Shown here: positions 17,733 through 25,607 of the stretch, piece after piece | Numbering within the stretch: position 1 is the stretch's first letter | How the letters are laid out: the number at the start of each line of letters is the position of its first letter | Source: Sphingomonas sp. J315 | Lineage (GTDB): Bacteria > Pseudomonadota > Alphaproteobacteria > Sphingomonadales > Sphingomonadaceae | Assembly: GCF_024666595.1 (NCBI RefSeq) | Contig: NZ_CP088296.1 | Coordinates: forward strand, 682,001 to 746,000 | Length of the DNA: 64,000 bases | Direction: 5' to 3' | Position numbers and translations under genes: made by a program | The notes under the pieces: generated by a model | Told to the model about the DNA's origin: nothing | Databases searched by the model: none | What the model saw: the letters and a program-made list of their open reading frames with translations, nothing else

Positions 17733-18938
17733 ATGTCCGAAGAATTCTACCGCATGAAGCGACTGCCCCCCTATGTCATCGCCGAAGTCAATGCGATGCG
17801 GGCAGCGGCGCGCGCGGCGGGAGAGGACATTATCGACCTGGGCATGGGCAATCCCGACCTGCCCCCGCCCGATCATGTCATCGAAAAACTGATCGAGGTT
17901 GCGCGCAAGCCCGACGCGCATGGCTATTCGCAGTCGAAGGGGATCCCCGGCCTGCGCCGTGCCCAGGCCAATTATTATGGCCGCCGCTTCGGCGTCGATA
18001 TCGATCCCGATAGCGAGGTCGTGGTGACGATGGGGTCGAAGGAGGGGCTGGCCAGCCTCGCCACCGCGATCACCGCGCCGGGCGACGTCGTGCTCGCGCC
18101 CAACCCGAGCTACCCGATCCACACCTTCGGCTTCATCCTGGCCGGGGCGACGATCCGCGCGGTGCCGACGACCCCGGACGAGGCCTATTTCGACAGCCTC
18201 GAGCGCGCGATCGCCTTCACTGTCCCCCGCCCGAGCATATTGGTCGTCAACTATCCGTCGAACCCGACCGCCGAGACCGTCGACCTTGCGTTCTACGAGC
18301 GCCTGGTCGCTTGGGCGAAGGACAACAAGGTCTGGATCCTGTCCGACCTCGCCTATTCGGAACTGTATTTCGACGGCAAGCCCACCGTGTCGATCCTGCA
18401 GGTGCCGGGCGCAAAGGATGTCGCGATCGAGTTCACCTCGCTCAGCAAGACCTATTCGATGGCCGGGTGGCGCATGGGGTTCGCGGTCGGCAACAAGCAG
18501 CTGATCGCCGCGATGACGCGGGTGAAGTCGTACCTCGATTACGGCGCCTTCACCCCGATTCAGGCCGCCGCCTGTGCTGCGCTCAACGGCCCGCAGGACA
18601 TCGTCGAGAAGAACCGGCAGCTCTACCACAAACGCCGCGACGTGCTGGTCGAGAGCTTCGGCCGCGCCGGCTGGGACATCCCGCCCCCACCTGCATCGAT
18701 GTTCGCCTGGGCTCCGCTCCCGCCCGCGCTGGCGCATCTCGGCAGCCTCGAATTCTCCAAGCAGCTGCTGACACACGCCAAGGTCGCGGTCGCGCCCGGC
18801 GTCGGTTACGGCGAGAATGGCGAGGGGTTCGTCCGCATCGCGATGGTGGAGAATGAGCAACGGTTGCGTCAGGCCGCACGCAACGTGAAGCGCTATCTTC
18901 AGTCGATGGGCGTGAACACCGGCGCAAAATCGGCGTGA
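17733..18938 (+). CDS. alaC: PLP-dependent aminotransferase, AlaC-like
   Basis: A 401-residue class I/II aminotransferase very similar in pattern to E. coli AlaC (YfdZ), a glutamate-pyruvate transaminase. Shared segments are RLPPYV, EDIIDLGMGNPD, KPDAHGYSQSKGIPGLRRA, LAPNPSYPIH and SLSKTYSMAGWRMG with the PLP lysine at 239. Start ATG 17733 begins the conserved block. The AGGAG upstream is rather far, so the start is slightly uncertain. Divergent from phaC and coupled to the thioesterase by a GTGA overlap. Confidence 0.9.
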   Translation: MSEEFYRMKRLPPYVIAEVNAMRAAARAAGEDIIDLGMGNPDLPPPDHVIEKLIEVARKPDAHGYSQSKGIPGLRRAQANYYGRRFGVDIDPDSEVVVTMGSKEGLASLATAITAPGDVVLAPNPSYPIHTFGFILAGATIRAVPTTPDEAYFDSLERAIAFTVPRPSILVVNYPSNPTAETVDLAFYERLVAWAKDNKVWILSDLAYSELYFDGKPTVSILQVPGAKDVAIEFTSLSKTYSMAGWRMGFAVGNKQLIAAMTRVKSYLDYGAFTPIQAAACAALNGPQDIVEKNRQLYHKRRDVLVESFGRAGWDIPPPPASMFAWAPLPPALAHLGSLEFSKQLLTHAKVAVAPGVGYGENGEGFVRIAMVENEQRLRQAARNVKRYLQSMGVNTGAKSA

Positions 18939-19360
18939 TCGCGCCGTCGAGAGAGGGCTTTGCCTTCTGCCACCGGCTGCGCGTGCGTTACGCGGAGATC
19001 GATGGGCAGAAGGTGGTCTTCAACTCCCGCTATCTCGAATATGCCGATGTGGCGCTCAGCGAATATTGGCGTTGGCTGGCCCTGGCCGACCTGCCCGAAT
19101 GGCTCGCGATGGAATTCCACGTCGCCCGCGCGACCGTCGATTACCGGGCCCCGCTCCGCTATGATGACGAGTTCGATGCCTATGCCCGAACCGACCGGAT
19201 CGGGACGTCGAGCGTGACCAGCCGCGTCGAGCTGGTCCATGCCCAGACCGGCGTGCTGCACACGGTGATTGAGCTGGTTCACGTCAACGTCGATCTCGAC
19301 GCGGGGCGCTCAACTCCGGTACCGCCCGCCATCCGCGCGCGAATGCTGCCAAGCGATTGA
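18935..19360 (+). CDS. Acyl-CoA thioesterase, 4HBT hot-dog family
   Basis: A 141-residue single hot-dog domain of the YbgC/4-hydroxybenzoyl-CoA thioesterase type. The active-site helix reads RYAEIDGQKVVFNSRYLEYAD, with the family Asp in AEID and the conserved N-x-x-Y. The later VDYRAPLRYDDEFDAYARTDRIG strand is typical. The GTG start sits in the stop codon of the aminotransferase. Substrate chain length cannot be read. Likely a cytosolic housekeeping or fatty-acid role. Confidence 0.88.
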   Translation: MIAPSREGFAFCHRLRVRYAEIDGQKVVFNSRYLEYADVALSEYWRWLALADLPEWLAMEFHVARATVDYRAPLRYDDEFDAYARTDRIGTSSVTSRVELVHAQTGVLHTVIELVHVNVDLDAGRSTPVPPAIRARMLPSD

Positions 19361-19433
19361 AGCGGTTGTGATACGCGGTTCGGATGGGGGTACGCGAAAC
19401 GTGGTGTTAACCGGCACTGACTAGCGTCGGTGG

Positions 19434-21209
19434 ATGCATCGCGGCAGCCTGTTTCGAACTGACTTGTTGGTGGTCGCCGCGATTGCGTTCACCTATTTTC
19501 TGTGCGCAGCGGGGGCGATTGCATTCACCCGGCTGAGCGGCAATGTGGCGCTACTGTGGATCGCGAATGGCGTGCTGGTCGCGGCCCTGCTGACCCGCCC
19601 CGCAACCGAACGCCCGCTGCACATTGCGAGCTGCTTTGGCGCATCGGTCGCCGCGACGCTGGCGGTCTCGCCCTACGCCCCCCTCGCGCCGGTGTTTGGC
19701 GTTGCCAATATCGCCGAAGCGCTGATCGCCTGGGGGTTGCTCGCCCGCTTCGGCGCGGACGCGCGCGTGTTCCTGTCGCTGCGCGCGCTGGCCGGGTTTG
19801 TCGCTGCGGCAGGGGTGGTCGCGCCGCTGGCTACGGGGGTCATTTCCGCCGCGACGCTGGCGCTCTATCAAGGAGCAAACCCCTGGGCGGTCTGGATGAG
19901 CTGGGGTATTGGCCATGGCCTGGGCGCGCTGATCGCCACCCCGATCGCACTACTTGCATTGGCGGGCAACACCTATCGAGAGCAAGCCGCGAGCCGCGCT
20001 ACGGTGACACGTTTCGTCGTGATCGCGACGCTGATGGTCGGTGTGACCACACTCTGCTTCGCCCAGACCCGATTGCCGCTGCTGTTCGTACCGATCCTTC
20101 CGCTGATTGCGGCGACGATGGCTTTTCGCGTCGCCGGCGCGACTCTCGGCGTCTTCCTGATCGCGGTGATCGGTGCGGGCTTCACCGTCGCGGGCATGGG
20201 TCCGATCGAGCTGATCGACGGGAGCCATGCGTTCAAGCTGCTATTCTTCCAATTCTATCTGGCCGTGCTGTTCCTGATCGCGGTCCCGTTCGCGACGATG
20301 ATCGCGCAAAACCAGCGACTCGCCGTCGCCGTCGCGGCGAGCGAGGCGCGTTATCGGCTGATTTCGGATCATGTCTCGGACGTGGTGATGACATTGGACC
20401 CTTACGGCGTCGTCCAGTTCGCCTCGCCCTCGATGCGCGACGTGACCGGCCATCCGCCCGACTCGATTATCGGCAAGAGCCCGGTCGAGCTGGTGCACGA
20501 GGTCGATCGCGCGCGCGTGCGCGACGCCTATCGCCGGGTGATCGCCGAACCGGATCGCGTCCACCGTTTCGAATTTCGCGGCCAGATCGCGACGGGCGGT
20601 GTGCGCTGGTTCGAGACGACAGCGCGCGCCGTGCGAAACCAGCAGGATGCGGTGCTGAGCGTCGTCACCGTGATCCGCGAGGTCAGCCAGCGCAAGGCGC
20701 GCGAGGCCGATCTGGTGCGGCAGGCCAACACCGATCCGATGACCGGCGTGCTCAATCGTCGTGCCTTCCAGGACCGCATCGACCAGTATCGCATGGACAC
20801 CCCGGACCGGCCCGGCACGCTCGCCCTGTTCGACCTCGATCATTTCAAGCAGGTCAATGACGGCCATGGCCATGATGCCGGTGACGCGGCATTGCTGCAC
20901 TTCGCGGATGTGTTGCGCGCCAATCTGCGGGTCGAGGATGTGATCGGGCGACTGGGCGGCGAGGAATTCGCGGTGCTGTTTCCGGGCCTGTCGACCGCCG
21001 CCGCGCTGGCAGCGTGCGAGCGGGTGCGGAACTCGCTTCAGGACGCTCGTATCCATGCCGGCGGCGCGACGTTCACCATCACCGTCAGTGTCGGCATCGC
21101 GCCGATCGGCCCCGACCTGTCGTCCGACGAAGTGTTCCGCATTGCCGACGTCGCACTCTACCGTGCCAAATCGCGCGGCCGCAACCGCAGCGAACTCGCC
21201 GCCGCGTGA
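19434..21209 (+). CDS. MASE1-PAS-GGDEF diguanylate cyclase
   Basis: A 591-residue membrane signalling protein that should make cyclic di-GMP. Residues 1-300 hold about eight to ten membrane helices of MASE1 type. Residues 310-430 are a PAS domain (YRLISDHVSDVVMTLDPYG, with a PAC-like WFETTARAV). Residues 435-588 are a GGDEF domain with the intact active site GGEEF at 508-512 and an inhibitory RxxD site (RVED) five residues before it, so product inhibition is expected. No EAL domain. Its stop directly abuts that of the HxlR gene. Confidence 0.93.
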   Translation: MHRGSLFRTDLLVVAAIAFTYFLCAAGAIAFTRLSGNVALLWIANGVLVAALLTRPATERPLHIASCFGASVAATLAVSPYAPLAPVFGVANIAEALIAWGLLARFGADARVFLSLRALAGFVAAAGVVAPLATGVISAATLALYQGANPWAVWMSWGIGHGLGALIATPIALLALAGNTYREQAASRATVTRFVVIATLMVGVTTLCFAQTRLPLLFVPILPLIAATMAFRVAGATLGVFLIAVIGAGFTVAGMGPIELIDGSHAFKLLFFQFYLAVLFLIAVPFATMIAQNQRLAVAVAASEARYRLISDHVSDVVMTLDPYGVVQFASPSMRDVTGHPPDSIIGKSPVELVHEVDRARVRDAYRRVIAEPDRVHRFEFRGQIATGGVRWFETTARAVRNQQDAVLSVVTVIREVSQRKAREADLVRQANTDPMTGVLNRRAFQDRIDQYRMDTPDRPGTLALFDLDHFKQVNDGHGHDAGDAALLHFADVLRANLRVEDVIGRLGGEEFAVLFPGLSTAAALAACERVRNSLQDARIHAGGATFTITVSVGIAPIGPDLSSDEVFRIADVALYRAKSRGRNRSELAAA

Positions 21210-21704
21210 CTATTCAGCGGCTTCGACTGCGCCTTCCCCGACAACATCTTCAGGCAGCGACCAGATCAGGTCGTGCTTGCCCAGCACGCGCCCATCATGG
21301 CTCATCACCTGAACTGGCGCGATGCGGCGATGGTCGCGCGCGTCGACCAGCACCGGCGTCGCGGGCATTCCTGTCTCCCAGCGCTCACCCCATTGCCGCA
21401 GCGCAACCATGGTCGGGAGCAGCGCAAACCCCTTTTCGGTCAGTCGGTATTCGACCTTGCGACGATCGTCGTCACAGGTCTGTCGCGCGAGGATGCCATG
21501 ATCGACCGACCGCGCGAGGCGGTTGGCGAGAATGTTGCGGGCGATGCCTAGCTCCGACTGGAACTCCTCGAAGTGATACAGGCCGTTGAACGACGCGCGC
21601 AGGATCAGGAACGACCAGCGCTCTCCCATCGCCTCCAGCGCGGCCGGAAGGCTGCAGTTGTTGGCGAGCTGTCGAAGCGGCTCTCGCAGTCCATTGTGGC
21701 CCAT
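21210..21704 (-). CDS. HxlR-family winged-helix regulator
   Basis: A 164-residue MarR-like regulator with the HxlR pattern: CSLPAALEAMGERWSFLILRASFNGLYHFEEFQSELGIARNILANRLARSVDHGIL, then the wing RRKVEYRLTEKGFALLP. A C-terminal extension of about 50 residues follows the core. The frame is open to 21767, but ATG 21704 begins the conserved part. The ribosome site is weak for both. A 22-bp dyad upstream is a plausible autoregulatory operator. The target is probably itself or the divergent small secreted-protein gene. Confidence 0.88.
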   Translation of the reverse strand: MGHNGLREPLRQLANNCSLPAALEAMGERWSFLILRASFNGLYHFEEFQSELGIARNILANRLARSVDHGILARQTCDDDRRKVEYRLTEKGFALLPTMVALRQWGERWETGMPATPVLVDARDHRRIAPVQVMSHDGRVLGKHDLIWSLPEDVVGEGAVEAAE

Positions 21705-21769
21705 AACCGCTGAATCTACCTCATTTTGACGGCCACACAACGCGATTAGTTCCTTGCGGTGCAGCAACA

Positions 21770-21791
21770 GTTTCTAGTTGCAACTGAAAAC
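21770..21791. promoter_or_regulatory. 22-bp dyad, candidate HxlR operator
   Basis: An imperfect palindrome centred on AGTTGCAACT, with GTTT and AAAC ends (18 of 22 positions symmetric). It lies in the spacer between the HxlR gene and the divergent small secreted-protein gene, about 70 bases before the former. Size and symmetry fit a dimeric winged-helix regulator. Confidence 0.5.
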
Positions 21792-21849
21792 CTATCGGAG
21801 TAAGTAGTGATTCGCAACCTTTGTTGCAGTGCACCCCAGGGAGAGTATC

Positions 21850-22156
21850 ATGATCCGCCTTGCCCCGATCGCCGCTGCCGCGCTCTGCCTCGTCAGCGCC
21901 GCGACCCCCCGCTTTTGCCCAGTCCGGCCACTACACTGCCACCCCGGTCCAAGCGCCGAAGAAGGCCAGCTTCATCACCCAGACCACTGTCTGGAAGTGC
22001 AAGGACGGCATCTGCGCCGCGCCGAAGTCGACGATGAGCGAGAAGGTGATGTGCGAGCGCGTCGTGCAGCGCGTCGGCGCGCTGTCCAGCTTCTCAGTCG
22101 GCGGCACCGCATTCGACGCCGAGGCGCTTGCGGCGTGCAACGCCCGCGCGAAGTAA
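21850..22156 (+). CDS. Small secreted CC_3452-like protein (frameshifted)
   Basis: ATG 21850 follows AGGGAGAG and encodes a signal peptide (MIRLAPIAAAALCLVSAATP). The mature part (FAQSGHYTATPVQAPKKA, then WKCKDGICAAPKS with two cysteines) is in the next frame. Dropping one base of the six-C run 21905-21910 joins them as ATPAFAQSGHY, giving a 101-residue periplasmic protein. The WKC-x4-C-x3-K pattern is that of a small alphaproteobacterial family I recall as CC_3452-like, with no known function. Followed by a strong hairpin. Confidence 0.7.
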
Positions 22157-22189
22157 TCGCGCCACACCCGTCACCTTGACGCAACACTG

Positions 22190-22219
22190 AACGGGCATCG
22201 GCCAGCGCCGGTGCCCGTT
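22190..22219 (+). terminator. Hairpin terminator after the small secreted-protein gene
   Basis: AACGGGCATCGGC-CAGC-GCCGGTGCCCGTT: a 13-bp stem with one wobble pair, about 35 bases after the stop and before rel. No long T-run. Confidence 0.55.
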
Positions 22220-22269
22220 CCGCGTGAATCCTGTTGCAAAGCAGCACCACCCGCCCCCATCTTCGACCG

Positions 22270-24358
22270 GTGCTGCGTCAATATGAACTAGTCGACCGGG
22301 TCCTGTCCTACGACCCTGAAGCCGATGAGGCGCTGCTCAACCGCGCCTATGTGTTTTCGATGCACGCGCATGGCAGCCAGAAGCGCGCCAGCGGCGACCC
22401 CTATTTCAGCCACCCGATCGAGGTGGCCGGCATTCTGACTGACCTGCATCTCGACGACGAGACGATCGCGACGGCGATCCTGCACGACACGATCGAGGAT
22501 ACCGTCGCCACCCCCGAAGAGATTCTGGCGAAGTTCGGCCCCAGCGTCGCGCGGCTGGTCGACGGCGTCACCAAACTGTCCAAGATCGAGGCGCAGACCG
22601 AAAGCGAGCGCGCCGCGGAGAACCTCCGCAAATTCCTGCTCGCCATGTCGGACGACATCCGCGTGCTGCTGGTCAAGCTCGCCGACCGGCTGCACAATAT
22701 GCGCACGCTGCACCATATCGCGAAGCCCGAGAAGCGGCGACGGATCGCGCGCGAGACGATGGACATCTATGCCCCGCTCGCCGAGCGGATCGGCATGTAC
22801 GAATTCATGAAGGAGATGCAGACGCTCGCCTTCCAGCAGCTCGAGCCCGAAGCCTATGAGTCGATCACCAGGCGGCTAGAAGCGCTGACCGTCGAAGGCG
22901 AGGACCGCATCGCCAAGATCGGCTCGGGTCTCAAATTGCTGCTCTCGCGCGGCGGAGTCGAGGCGGAGATTTCGGGGCGCGAGAAGCACCCCTATTCGAT
23001 CTGGAAGAAGATGTCGGAGCGGCACGTCAGCTTCGAGCAGCTGTCCGACATCATGGCGTTCCGCGTGATCGTCGACAGCGAAGAGGAATGCTATCGCGCG
23101 CTCGGCATCATCCATCGCCGCTGGCCGATGGTGCCGGGGCGGTTCAAGGATTATATCTCGACGCCCAAGCGCAACGGCTATCGCTCGCTGCACACCAGCA
23201 TCATCCATGCCGGCGACACCCGCGTCGAAATCCAGATCCGCACCCGCGAAATGCACAGCCAGGCCGAACATGGCCTCGCCGCGCACTGGTCGTACAAGCA
23301 GAATGCGGTGCGCCCCGACACGCAGGTCAGCTGGATCCGCGATCTGGTCGATATCCTCGAACAGGCCGAAAGCCCCGAGGAGCTGCTCGAACATACCAAG
23401 ATGGCGATGTATCAGGATCGCATCTTCGCCTTCACGCCCAAGGGTGAGCTGATCCAGTTGCCCAAGGGCGCGACGCCGATCGACTTTGCCTATGCGGTGC
23501 ATACCGATCTGGGCGACCAGGCGGTGGGCGCGAAGGTCAATGGCCGCGTCGTCCCGCTGCGCACCGAGATCGCGCAGGGCGATCAGGTGGCGATCCTGCG
23601 CTCAAAGGCGCAGCGGCCGCAGGACAATTGGCTCAACTTCGCGATCACCGGCAAGGCGCGCGCCGCGATCCGCCGCCATCTGCGCCACAAGGAGCGCGAC
23701 GAGACCATCGCGCTCGGCCGCAAGCTCTATGACGAGATTGTCGGCCGACTGCCGGTGCCGATCGGCGAGGAAGCGCTTGGCGCGGCGCTGACCCGGCTCA
23801 AGCTGGAGGATGCCGACGCACTGATGGAGGCGATCGCGCGCCAGAAAGTCACCGATGCGCAGGTGATGGAAGCGTTGATGCCTGGATCGACCGCCGACGA
23901 AGCGCTGCTCCAGCCGGTGCAGCGCATGCCGATCTCGATCAAGGGGCTGACCCCGGGCGTCGCCTTCACGCTTGCCGCGTGCTGCCACCCCGTCCCCGGC
24001 GACCGCATCGTCGGCGTGCGCCACCCCGACGCCCCGATCGAAATTCACCAGATCAGTTGCTCCCGGCTCGACGCCGTCGAGGATCAGGACTGGGTCGATA
24101 TCGGCTGGGGCGACAAGGCGGAGGGGGGGCACTGCGCGCATCGCGGTGACGCTGAAAAACGAACCCGGCGCGCTCGGCGCGGTCGCGACTCTGCTCGGCC
24201 AGCACAAGGCGAACATCCTCAACATCCGCTTCGACACGCGCGACACGACCTTCCACACCAACTTGATCGACGTCGAGGTGCGCGACGCCGCGCATCTGAT
24301 GAAACTGATCGCGGCACTCCGCGCGGCGGACGCGGTGAGTTCGGCGGAGCGGGTTTAG
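22270..24358 (+). CDS. rel: Bifunctional (p)ppGpp synthetase/hydrolase (C-terminal frameshift)
   Basis: Stringent-response enzyme. N-terminal HD hydrolase (FSHPIEVAGIL, AILHDTIEDT near residue 72), synthetase domain (GRFKDYISTPKRNGYRSLHT, EIQIRTREMHSQAEHG), TGS (DRIFAFTPKGELIQLPKGAT) and, in the next frame, an ACT domain (ARIAVTLKNEPGALGAVATL). As written, the frame breaks after GDKAEGG at the seven-G run 24123-24129. One G fewer restores EGGTARIAV and a 695-residue protein ending at 24358. GTG 22270 is chosen because MLRQYELVDRVL is the usual start. Alphaproteobacteria generally have one such enzyme, so a real loss of ACT would matter. Confidence 0.92.
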
Positions 24359-24381
24359 GGCGCAAGGCAGGCTTACACAGT

Positions 24382-24463
24382 CGTTTGTGCTGAGCTTGTC
24401 GAAGCACCGCTGCCGCGCTCACGGAGGGCAGCCCCCTGCCCTTCGACAAGCTCAGGGCAAACG
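24382..24463. repeat. REP-like pair (GAGCTTGTCGAAG class)
   Basis: The arms contain TGAGCTTGTCGAAG and its complement CTTCGACAAGCTCA, with CGTTTG/CAAACG at the ends. This sequence type is common in sphingomonad genomes. Sits tail-to-tail between rel and the DUF6607 gene. The following stretch to 24599 holds only a weak 8-bp stem (24467-24474 with 24494-24501). Confidence 0.75.
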
Positions 24464-24599
24464 GCAGTAGAGCGATCCAAATTGGACGCGCGACGCTCTA
24501 CCCAATCTCGCCGTTCCTCAACCACCAAAACGCCCGCCGCAGGGGCTGAAGTCCGGGGCAGGCAGGAACCGGCACGGTTGCGCGGGCCGGAGGGTCACG

Positions 24600-25583
24600 T
24601 CAGTTCGCAGCGCGGGTGGCCTGATCCATTAGCGCCTTGGCCGTCTTGATCGCATCAGCTTCAGCAAGCTTGCCCGACCGGACGTCGCCAGCGATTTCCA
24701 GCAGGCGGCTGGCGATCACGGTGCCGGACTCGGCCGCTTCGGTGATGCGGATGCCGTTCTTGACGGCAGCGATGCGGTCCCATTCGGCGCGCACTGCGGC
24801 CCAATAGCCCTTGGTCGCCGCCCAATACTCGTCCGCCGCCTTGACGCTGTAGCCGTCGAACCTGGTGTAGGTGTTCAGCACATATTCCTGCACCACCGGC
24901 TGAAGCTTGCCGTCGAACTGGCCCATCTTGGTGTTGTCCTGCCAATGGACCCAGCCGCCGGGGAAGTTCTGGTGGCGGTTGATGCCGAGATAGCGGTCAT
25001 AGACCGGCCCGCGCACCGCATCGCGGCGGGCGAGCGGACGCCAGATCCAGTTGGAGCGCCAGCGCCGGACCCCGCCCTCGGTCGTCCACTGGCCCCAGCC
25101 GCCATAGCGCGGGCTGTCATCGACCTGATACACGGTCTGCGACCAGCGGCCGGCGCGCATGCGTTCGGGCACTTCTTCCCAGGTCCAGCTGTCGGGGCCG
25201 GAATAGACCAGCACCTTTTCCGGCTCATATTCCCAGTCCTGTCGCCAATGCTTGATGACGTGGTCCTTGCCCTCATGGGTCACGACCAGCAGGTGCTGAA
25301 GGCGGATGATGCGGCCGGTATCCTCGATCACGCGGACCGATTCATGCCCGCCCGAAATCTTCGCCTCGATCGGCGCATAGCCCCCACGCCACGGCGTCGA
25401 TTCGCGCATGTCGAACTTGACCTTGTAGTTACCAGCCATCGCCAGAATGTCGCGGCGGTCGGCCTCGAAACTCGCCTTCTCTTCCTCGGGCGTGCGCACC
25501 CGCACGGGGCCGTCGGCCAGCGCCGGGGCGGCGGTTGCGGTCAGCAGCGCGGCGGCGATGCTCAATCGAATCCAGTGTTTCAC
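24600..25583 (-). CDS. DUF6607 family secreted protein
   Basis: A 327-residue protein with an N-terminal signal peptide (cleavage near ALADG, residue 23) and a Trp-rich mature part (WRQDWEYEPEKVLVY, SWTWEEVPE, WRSNWIWRPLARRD, YDRYLGINRHQNFPGGW), matching the uncharacterised DUF6607 family. Members are often found beside TonB-dependent iron/heme receptors, as here: it follows the receptor by 24 bases on the same strand. Expected in the periplasm or at the outer membrane. The molecular role is unknown; co-regulation by iron through the shared Fur box is inferred. Confidence 0.82.
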   Translation of the reverse strand: MKHWIRLSIAAALLTATAAPALADGPVRVRTPEEEKASFEADRRDILAMAGNYKVKFDMRESTPWRGGYAPIEAKISGGHESVRVIEDTGRIIRLQHLLVVTHEGKDHVIKHWRQDWEYEPEKVLVYSGPDSWTWEEVPERMRAGRWSQTVYQVDDSPRYGGWGQWTTEGGVRRWRSNWIWRPLARRDAVRGPVYDRYLGINRHQNFPGGWVHWQDNTKMGQFDGKLQPVVQEYVLNTYTRFDGYSVKAADEYWAATKGYWAAVRAEWDRIAAVKNGIRITEAAESGTVIASRLLEIAGDVRSGKLAEADAIKTAKALMDQATRAAN

Positions 25584-25607
25584 CTTACCCTCCGTTGATG
25601 TCGGTAT

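Noticed and set aside
17646..18860. Minus-strand open frame extending phaC upstream to over 1000 residues
   Set aside because: The extra part is antisense to the aminotransferase and has no family-like sequence; the GTG at 17645 has a good ribosome site.
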